Of a stretch of 64,000 nt of DNA, positions 56,061-64,000 are shown in pieces. The stretch's first letter is position 1; the number at the start of each line of letters is the position of its first letter. The notes beneath the pieces are model-generated. The model was not told where the DNA came from, searched no databases, and saw only the letters and a program-made list of their open reading frames with translations. A program made the position numbers and the translations under genes. The DNA comes from Metellina segmentata (lineage: Eukaryota; Arthropoda; Arachnida; Araneae; Tetragnathidae), in contig OX375873.1 of the NCBI GenBank assembly GCA_947359465.1, forward strand, positions 71,623,477-71,687,476. The letters are read 5' to 3'.

Positions 56061-58689
56061 TGTAGGCACTATAGAGGTATTAACTGGTTATTAAGACTGA
56101 AGAGCGGTATGATTTGATGTTATTTGGAAGATTAATTGACCAAGTGACAATACTGTTTGCAACAGTTTGATCAACCAGGTTGAGATCTCTGAAATTGAAA
56201 GTTGCTTAACGTCTCACCTCAACTACGAACATTAACTGAGGAAGTAAGTTTAGAGCATTTTTTAGATTAAGAATTGAAGCATTTATTTAAAATTCAGAGA
56301 ACATTGAGGAATGAGATATTGTAATTAAAATTATATTTATTATAACTGTGAAGCTACTTTGTAAGTGTACAGAAATTCAAACTTGAGATAAAATTTTACA
56401 GAAATTCATTCATAAGGAATAAATTTTGATAGTGCCAAATAAAGAAACTGGAGAGACAAATAAAACGGAACAAAGAGATATTATTTCTATAATTGTAGGA
56501 ACTTTAACATATTTTTTAATTGTTTTTAGGAATGCCATTAGAAAGCAATGTACTATCCATACTACCACGAGATCTGATATATTATCTATCCCTATCTTTT
56601 GCCATAGAAATGAACTTCGTCCTATTTTCCTAAGGGATGCTGGAAGAAATGTTTTTCAAGTTTTTCCCATTGGTGCATTTGAACAAATTGGAAATACATG
56701 TTAGGGTTTTATTTGTCGCCGAGAATATCTGTAGGTATTAGTAAACCATCTCTTTCCATTGAACATCAACAAAAACCAATAAAAATTAGCAATTTAGTCA
56801 ACCCTAGAACAAATAAACGAATCTTGTTTTTATAGTTATCACCACCACCTAGACAGTGTTGAAATGATTTTCGTGGTAGATTAGGGATACATAGATTTGT
56901 TAAGACCAAGACCTACTCAAATTCCCTGTGACTTATGGAAAACTGCGAAAAGCACCCATGTAAGTAATCTATCGTATTATTTACTTTGTTTACATTTATC
57001 AGATTTTGTTATGAAAAGTAAAAAATGAATTTAATTTGATGCGCTGCATTGATTTAACAATAATTGTTTAATGTTTGGTTCGATTTTTGTAGTAGCCAAT
57101 GCAAATTTGATTCTGTAACACTCCCCTAACCGTACATTACTCCTAACACCACCTATCGGGGTTACGAAGATTCATGATTAGTAGAAATATATCAGTCTAA
57201 CCCTTACACTCGAACAATGAACATGTCTGACTTCGTTAACCTCCCCCCCCAGAGATTAATATGTTAACCTTGCAATTGTTTCTTATGTGGTGTTTCGTGA
57301 CTTATATGCAATATTTTGTCTCATTAAATATCAAAATCATCCCAGTGATTAGTTATTGTTGCACTACAATTCCAAATTTTCATTAGTCAGGTGGTTTCTA
57401 TTTTTAGAATTGATAATATTCATGGCTGAAAAGGTTTGTTTGCGGATATATGTTGGCTCAAACGGGCTTGTGTATTTTAATATATTTATATAGCAATGAT
57501 TTACAATTGTTTAGATAGACACAACGATAGAAGTTTCATGAATTGTCTTCATTAAATTTATTTCGTAGATTCTCATAGTTTTGCATGTCGATGAGTTCAA
57601 GCTCTACTGATTGGAGTGCGTTTTCAGGCTAAATAATTTCTAAATAAATCTAACAACGTTTTTCCTTTAGTAAATCAGACAAACAATATGTGTGTGTAAA
57701 TGCTGTTCTTTATACCATATACAATTTTAATGTTTGGATCGGGGAGCTTAAAAATTATACCGATCAGGTGACTTGCTAATATTAAAACAATACATGGTGA
57801 GGCGGGTTACCTGCAAATCAAAGGGGGCCTCATGTGGTCCGTGGATCGTAGTATACGTATCCCTTTGGTAGATTGACAGCATCGTTATTATAATTTACAC
57901 TGATCATCGGAACTGACGCTTTGCTTACCCTTTCTCAATTTCCTTCTCATCGTAAATCGTAAGTATGATATCACGCGATCTTCAGTAAGCAAAAAATATT
58001 TATATTAAAAAAAAAAAAAAACGAGCAAAAAAAAAAAAAAACAGAAAACTCAAATGACTCAAACATAAAAAATGAAAACTCACAATTTCCTTTGCAATGA
58101 AAAAAATGAGAAAAAAGGAAACATTTAGAAATAAAATTTATCGGGCACACTTAAACTTTCCGTGATTAATGACGGGGCCATCCGGCGGTGATCTGATTTT
58201 CATGAAATATTAATACTGTGTCGAACATGCTGAAACTGTGACTTTTTAAGCTGCAAAAGCGCTTTATTCTACAAAGTAAATTTCACGCTTCAATTTTGTT
58301 TATAGATTGTTTCCCGCCAAATATGAGTTATTGAGTATGGCCGTTATATACTGAAGACGTAATGTTTACTGCCTACTGCGTCTTTATTTTTGTGTGTACA
58401 AGCTTTGTTTCTGGTCGTTGCTGTTTTATGCATTCTACAAATTTAGTCTCTTAAAATGAAGTCAGATGGGAAATGTGCCCAAATATATAAATAACACTGG
58501 AAAATAAACCAGTTTTTTTCGAATCTATTTCATTTTTATACCTAAAATAACAACGTTCGGGTGAGAATATATGACTATCAATTAAAAGATCGTTGTATTA
58601 TTTCTGAATTAAAACGTAAAGTGTCACTTTTTTTGCTTACGTAAACATAAGTTTAAATATAGCCTAGAAATAAATTTAGGAATGATATA
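56061..58689. other. Intergenic DNA
   Basis: No domain-bearing ORF; the 92-codon frame at 56426-56704 is unrecognised. A C-run lies at 57243-57250 and poly-A runs at 58008-58040. Confidence 0.5.
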
Positions 58690-58944
58690 CACTCTAAGAC
58701 AAATAAAAAGTCGCACCTGGAAAGACTACTCCTTCCGGTATAAATTAAATTTGGAGGAGTGGTACATCTGCGTTGGAGAAGCAAATGATCAAATTTTCAG
58801 AATCGTTTGAGCATGCGCCACGCGCAGGGCAGCTCTCAAACACGCTGCATACTGGGGCATTAAATCGCACATGGACATCCAGTAGCGCAGCAAATTAATT
58901 TCAACTCATGCTGTTGTGTTGGTTACACCGTTTCTCATTGAGAT

Positions 58945-60080
58945 ATGCCTCGGAAAAAAGTTCGCAAGCAATATAAGAAACAGAGACCTCCGAGAAGTTG
59001 GTTGGTCTAATCGACGTATTGCGCACCATATTAGTTGTAGTGATGTTATTGTTGCACACTGTTGGTAATGGTAGATACAACAAGGCCCATACCAGTATCA
59101 ACCAGGCTCAGGAAGGTATAGAGAAACTAGACCAAGAGAAGATAGACGTGTTGTAGGACATGCGGGTACTAATCCAACAGCCACTATTGCAGACATCCAA
59201 CGAGCAGTGGGAACCGCTCTCGATTATCCAATAAGTTATATTGCACAATTTGTTGTCGGCTTCACGACGTGGGACGTAATTCGCGCAAACAGTTACGAAG
59301 TCTGACTTTAACATCATTGCATCGCCGTCAAAGACTGGAATGGCGTTCCAGACGGACACGGGGCGTCGAATGGCATCGAGTGGTCTTCACTGACGAATCC
59401 CGCTACTGTCTGGTTGAAGACGACAATCGAATCCGTGTGTGGAGGCAGGGAAGTGCATTATGCTGTATTCAAGAAGGGCGAATATATCAGCAATGGTCCA
59501 CGAGAATACAGGACAATAAATATGTTTTCCAGGCGGAGCTGTATGGAATTTTTTGGGCAATAAAAGCAGCAGAAGCAAGAGCAGACAAAAATGTCAAGAT
59601 CTGGTCAGACAGTCGAGCTGGTCTCCTGGCACTTAAAAATCCCAAAACGCCGAGTCCACTGGCACGAGAAATATAACTCTTATTTTATAACAACAAGGAA
59701 ATTTGCTTAGGCTAAATTTTAGCTCATTCGGGTCACGACGGAAACGAAGAAGCAGATTGATTAGCAAAAGAGGCAACAACAGAATACAGAGATGAAGGGG
59801 TGAAATGACATAAGAGCCATTGCAGAAGAAAAAGCACACGATATCTTTACCATGGCCGGCATAATCACCGGACCTGTCCCCGATCGAGAATGTATGGGAT
59901 GCTAGAGGACGAGATATCACCACTCCACCCGTACCCCGTAATCTGATGGAACTACGTGATAGGGTTCAAGCAACATGGTATGGACTGTAGTAGGACTTCA
60001 TAAAAAACCTGTATGACTCACTACCAAGGCACTTGGCATGCTGCATTAGGAATAATGGCGGCCATACGTCATGCTGAAAG
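58945..60080 (+). pseudogene. Tc1-family transposase relic split around the RNase H fragment
   Basis: N-terminal part: LREVGWSNRRIAHHI (HTH), WIQQGPYQYQPGSGRY-like linker with stops, GTNPTATIADIQRAVG, then RLHDVGRNSRKQLRSLTLT and EWHRVVFTDESRYCLVEDDN + RIRVWRQ with the first catalytic Asp (TDES). C-terminal part from about 59848: LPWPA, stop, SPDLSPIENVWDARGRD (the catalytic Glu of Tc1 is present as PIE), then PVPRNLMELRDRVQATW and finally SLPRHLACCIRNNGGHTSC. The QDNARPH segment with the second Asp is missing and replaced. Confidence 0.88.
59470..59810 (+). pseudogene. RNase H domain fragment of a non-LTR retrotransposon inside the Tc1 element
   Basis: The frame reads KYVFQAELYGIFWAIKAAEA, then KNVKIWSDSRAGLLALKNPK and TPSPLAREI, stop. 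After a frame loss comes LAHSGHDGNEEAD, stop, LAKEATTEYRDEG. This is the RNase H order of Jockey/R1-type elements: catalytic Glu in QAEL, Asp in WSDSRAGL, and the terminal HxGxxGNExADxLAKEA block. It is on the same strand as the transposase, and one ORF (59269-59676) crosses the left junction in frame. Confidence 0.9.
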
Positions 60081-60317
60081 ATACCACTTTTTTTAATTTT
60101 TCTCAATAAAGTTTACATATTTCAATCTGAAATTTTACTCATTTACTCATTCATAAGAAAGCTTTACCAGGCTTTAAATTTCATTGCATCTGACAATTCC
60201 TTTCAAGTGCAATTTTTTTTTTGGTCTTAGAGTGTATTTATATGAGTTAATTTACATATTAGCCCCACCAGTAGCTAGATACTTCGCTCTTACGAAAGTG
60301 GAAGTAATTGGTAATTG

Positions 60318-60560
60318 GTAATTTTTTAGTTAACGTCGTACTAGAGCAACACAACGGGCTATTGACGACGGTCCGGGATCAGTCCCTTGAGGGAAAGATC
60401 CGAGGACAACACCTCGTAATTTTGAACCACGGTCAGATGACGAAGCAACACCTGAGCTGGCACCCCACTCTCCAAACTTCCATGCCAACACAACGTGAGG
60501 ACTTTCGGCCACGACAGATTTAAGGTGCACCAGCCGCCTCTACACCGTCGAAAGTGGAAG
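60318..60560 (-). repeat. SINE-like dispersed repeat, best body copy
   Basis: Reads AATTTTTTAGTTAACGTCG, TACTAGAGCAACACAACGG, CTATTGACGACGGTCCGGG, CACGGTCAGATGACGAAGC, ACCTGAGCTGGCACCCCAC, TCTCCAAACTTCCATGCCA and CACGACAGATTTAAGGTGC. It shows least decay of the six copies but lacks the tRNA-like head. Short ORFs over it on both strands are not genes. Confidence 0.8.
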
Positions 60561-61323
60561 TCTGAAGTACTTTTTGCATGGGCGAAGTGTTTGATTATTC
60601 TCAAGGCCCAAAATCGGGTTGATTCCTTGAAGTTTCATGTTTTTTCCAGACAAAAAGTAAATGCGGACCAGCTTTCCAAAGCCTTTTCAGGAAGATATGA
60701 TGTAACCCCCAGTTCAGGGTGGGTATGATGTGGCAGCACCTAGAATGTTATCAGGTTAATACTGATGCTACCACATTTTCACCAATGGAATGACTGCAGG
60801 GAAAAACAATCATAAGCGGATATTGTAAAGTGCTAATGTTTTAATTGGTTCTCAAATGTTTTATTTCATTCACCATGCCATTCTGAAAACTTACAGTTTT
60901 TACTTGATTAATCAAAACAAATGTTGCATATTTACTTCGAGTGTTTGTATAAATGAGTCGTTATTTAATATTACTATCTTTCTTGTTTTTACATTAATGT
61001 TTCCTGAAAACGTATCCATATCAGTCAGTGCATTTGTCTGATGCAATCCTTTGATATGCAGTAAAACAGTTGCCTCTGAGTCTTTATGCTGTTCATATCG
61101 TTCTCATGCTTTTCTGTTGCGATGTCTCTTTATAATTTTAAATGGCTTGATGGACTTACATTCTTATGTCAGTATAAAAACGCCAAGACATAAAAGAAAA
61201 TAATTTGTTTAAACCAATATTGCTTATGGTAACCATAAAGGGGACATTTCCTCCTTTTTCAGATACAATATGAGGCACCTGCTAAAGTTCACAACTGCTT
61301 GTGAAAATGGCAAGATAGAAGGT
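60561..61323. other. Intergenic DNA
   Basis: No supportable feature. Confidence 0.5.
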
Positions 61324-61324
61324 T

Positions 61325-62110
61325 GGTTATAATTTGGAGTTTTATGACACACGGGCCATGTTTGGCAGAGTTTCGTACGGATATCCTTTAAGCTAGATTT
61401 TTGTACCGCGATATTGCAGTCCGTGCGGGTCATAACGCCACAGTGGTGATGCGAGTGTGAAAGCAGTGGTTTAGGGATAACAGGACGCATTGAAAATCGG
61501 GTAATGAACCACGAAATGTGACAACACCATCGCACCTCCAGCAAGTTATCTTGTTTGCAGGACAGTAAAGGACCATTCAGCTTCACTACAAGTATTACCT
61601 TGGTGTATCAGCACTGCAACATGTGTGACATTGTCTACATATTCCAAATTCAACTATTAATATGTTTCACTGTGGACTCGTATGCGGCATCTGCCCTCAA
61701 CCGTGAACCATCGACGCTTCAAGCTACAATAGGTTTTAGTGAACACCAAGAATGGCAATGTGTCGTGTTTTCGGACGAGTCAAATTCCAACCTGGGATAA
61801 AATTATGGCCACATTACACAATAAAAGGTATCGTGGTGAGCGTATTGTTCCATTACGCATTTAAGAGTGTCGTAATGCCAGAATGTCAGACGTAATCATG
61901 TGGCCAAAGATAAGAGTTTCTTGCCTGGCCGCCATGTTAGCCAGACATGTCACCTATTGAATAAGTCTGGGATATGATCACTCGGTAACTAGTCTATCAA
62001 AGTGCTCCAGCAGTCCATATCAATGAGTTGTGCATTCGTATAAAATCAGCGTGGCTAGGAATTCGCCAGAAACTCATCCGAAGCCTCTCTGCATCGATAC
62101 CATGACGTTA
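61325..62110 (+). pseudogene. Tc1-family transposase relic, heavily decayed
   Basis: The plus strand, in changing frames, reads RDIAVRAGHNATVVMRV (HTH), then EPRNVTTPSHLQQVI, then EHQEWQCVVFSDESNSNLG (first catalytic Asp in SDES; 61741-61800). It continues with YRGERIVPL, then WPP, stop, PDMSPIE, stop, VWDMITR (61925-61980, with the catalytic Glu), then HINELCIRIKSAWLGIRQKL and SLSASIP. The order matches a common arthropod Tc1 transposase. The second Asp is lost. TIRs were not identified. Confidence 0.85.
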
Positions 62111-64000
62111 GTTGCTCATAGAGGTTTCATATATTGATCTTATCGGGTTACAATTGTTGTATTGTTCTGAAAATGTAGTTTATTAAGAGTAGTATCATTA
62201 TTATGTGGCACAAATTTCATTGTAATCCCATAATTGTTTCATGTGTCATTAATTTTCAAAAATATTAGTTAAATAACAGTTTGTAAATATGGCCGATTCG
62301 ATGTTTCATTCGTCGCTGCGCGCGTGATTTCATTCATCTGTTAACTTGACCACATTACCTCACTTGACCCTCTTTATTAGTGGAACATTTATTTTAGATT
62401 TTTATTGTGTGTTTTATATGTCAGTGTAGTTATACTTCAACACAGTATTTTAGTCGTCTCTTTATATGTTAGTACTTCCAGTTCGATGCATCAGCTTAAG
62501 GATTGGTTTGGGGGCTGGTTTATGGGTTACGTATTAGTTCTGTGAAGAAAACAAATCTTCAAAAATTAGAAGTATTTCTTTAAAACTTTTCAATGGATAT
62601 TTTCCAACTCTTTCGATGAAAAGTAATTAAATGATATGCCATTGACGGAATGTGTGAGATAAATTCATAAGAACAAACTGCCTTTGAATCAATACAGTGG
62701 ACAAAGGAAATTAATTACCCAATATCCTGTATAAAGATAAATTCTCCAGATAACATTCCGACAAAGTAGACCTATCACCCACGATATCAAATGAGCCCAT
62801 TGGAAAATGCCTACAATGTGATCATTACGATTAACCTCGCTAGATTACCGAAAGCTCTCTGCGATTGCATGAATGACGAAAAACGTCTTTTTTTCCCCAC
62901 CGTGTATAGATCTACGGCTGAGAGAATGACAAATGTACAACAATGGAAGATATACTCGACTCATCTTGATAAGGCAGCCGCATCATAATAGAGTTCCGCT
63001 TCGTTTTCGGTAATGCTTCGGGAGATCAAAAAAATTTAACCTTTAGTTTCCAACGGAGATGGATAGCGTCTTTCTTTTCGGTCCTCGTGTGGGGTGGGAG
63101 GCAGCAGTAATGACCTCGTTTCCCTCCCGATGGGCATTTTTTTCCTACGGAGCAGAAATATGAGCTGTATCAGATGAAGACGTAGAGTGAATGATGTCAC
63201 GAGAGTGATATGACTTTGAAAAGGGACCCATCGTGGTTCTTACTCTGAGGATGTGCTGGACGGATGGTGTGAAATATAGTTGGGACCTGTCGGAAATGAC
63301 GGTAGTTGAGGGGGAAAAAATGCATGTTTGGATAAAAAGTAACAAATTGAAGCTAACCTAAGAAAAAGTTTTTCTTTTACATAAGAATTTCATCTTTGGA
63401 TCTTTCATAGCTCGCTTCTGATGGATTAGGTATGTGTGATGCTGTCAGAACCAAAACCACGAATCTACGCTTTTGGATGCTTTCGCATAAATGCATTTTT
63501 AGACAATACTTTTGTACTTTAGCAAGACACTGTAACTCCCATTTTCTTCAAAATACCTCATTTGGACATAGGTTATACTCTTATATCCTATACTTTGGTA
63601 GAAAAGAGGGCAATGTCCATTTTCCAAATTCTTGGTAGCAGCTCATTTTTTTTTTAGTTTTAATACAGTGCACAAGAAAACTACAATATTTCCACATTAT
63701 TAAAATGCATTGACAGGAGAGCATTTGCCTTTTTTTAAAACTTTCATTACCTTGACGTTATTTGTGTACATTACTCAAAATCAGCGAATTTGGATATGGT
63801 CCCTTATATTAAATTACAGATTTACGAGAGTTACGTAACCCCTGTAGTTGCGCAATGCCCACGCCATTTCGTATTTAGCATCCCTATCGTTCGCTTGAAT
63901 TACAATTCATTATGATGTACGCTTCAAACCAGTCAACCACTGAGCGCAGGCAAGGCTGTAAGCGTCGTTCATCGACGACTATCTTCTGAATTGATTCACG
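62111..64000. other. Intergenic DNA with a GC-richer block at about 62770-63330
   Basis: No recognisable gene. The 62770-63330 block contains frames of 65-66 codons on both strands without domains, and sequence such as GGTGGGAGGCAGCAG, unlike its AT-rich surroundings. It may be conserved non-coding DNA. Confidence 0.35.

Larger units (their letters stand above)
58690..60234 (+). mobile_element. Tc1-like element with an internal retrotransposon RNase H fragment (chimera)
   Basis: Ends: CACTCTAAGACAAATAAAAAG on the left and CACTCTAAGACCAAAAAAAAA read inward from the right, with TA on both sides (58688-58689, 60235-60236). The 1545 bp hold the Tc1 transposase N-terminal half (to about 59463) and its C-terminal third (from about 59845). 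Between them, instead of the second-Asp region, lies a piece of a retrotransposon RNase H domain. Stops and frameshifts occur in all three parts. Confidence 0.88.

Overview
This is a non-coding, AT-rich stretch of an arthropod nuclear genome, most likely an arachnid and probably a spider. The evidence is indirect. There are no bacterial-style operons, no rRNA and no confident tRNA gene. Almost everything recognisable is a decayed eukaryotic transposable element: Tc1, mariner, pogo/Tigger, piggyBac, Helitron/Helentron and a tRNA-headed SINE. The SINE body (CGTCGCACTAGAGC... then CTCCAAACTTCCACGCCA) resembles an abundant spider repeat that I recall but cannot check here. Only one ORF looks like an intact host gene.

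Layout. 1-3000: an intronless 518-codon gene (1228-2784). It has two hydrophobic segments at the N-terminus, about 19 imperfect Lys/Glu-rich repeats, and a basic C-terminus. A TATA box, a 31-bp promoter duplication and poly(A) signals surround it. A truncated DNA transposon carrying a perfect heat-shock element lies about 0.5 kb upstream. 3000-13000: AT-rich intergenic DNA with microsatellites, a 286-bp tandem duplication, two SINE copies and a pair of about 465-bp MITEs. 13400-23400: further intergenic DNA, a small piggyBac-like MITE, a 315-bp tandem duplication and a complete but dead Tc1 element with intact TIRs (21365-22604). 23760-26000: a Helitron-like non-autonomous element with about six 278-280-bp tandem units, each holding a TGACGTCA palindrome. 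28400-29600: a deleted mariner between two diverged copies of a host repeat. 32100-34400: a three-level nest, with a Tc1 element inside a pogo element inside a second pogo element in the opposite orientation. 35700-36300: a 185-bp diverged tandem repeat. 38100-42200: a MITE, a Tc1 3' end and a relic of a multicopy arthropod protein family. 43800-45830: a coding-like tandem duplication and a Helentron-type polyprotein/endonuclease relic. 46962-48431: a piggyBac deletion derivative with a TTAA target duplication. 48600-49050: a mariner relic. 50333-51146: the best preserved MITE, with 66-bp TIRs, a perfect 8-bp target duplication and the same heat-shock element. 53500-54030: a hairpin and minisatellites. 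55540-56060: a GC-richer island with a CTCF-like motif. 58690-60234: a Tc1 element whose middle is replaced by a retrotransposon RNase H fragment. 60300-62110: a SINE copy and one more Tc1 relic.

No genes here form a pathway. The window is best read as an intergenic transposon graveyard around one lineage-specific gene of unknown function. The observations most worth testing are transposon-borne regulatory motifs (heat-shock element, CRE palindromes, NRF1-like and octamer palindromes), the nested pogo/Tc1 structure and the Tc1-RNase H chimera. Translations were read by eye. Family assignments rest on recalled motifs and on TIR/TSD structure, not on searches.
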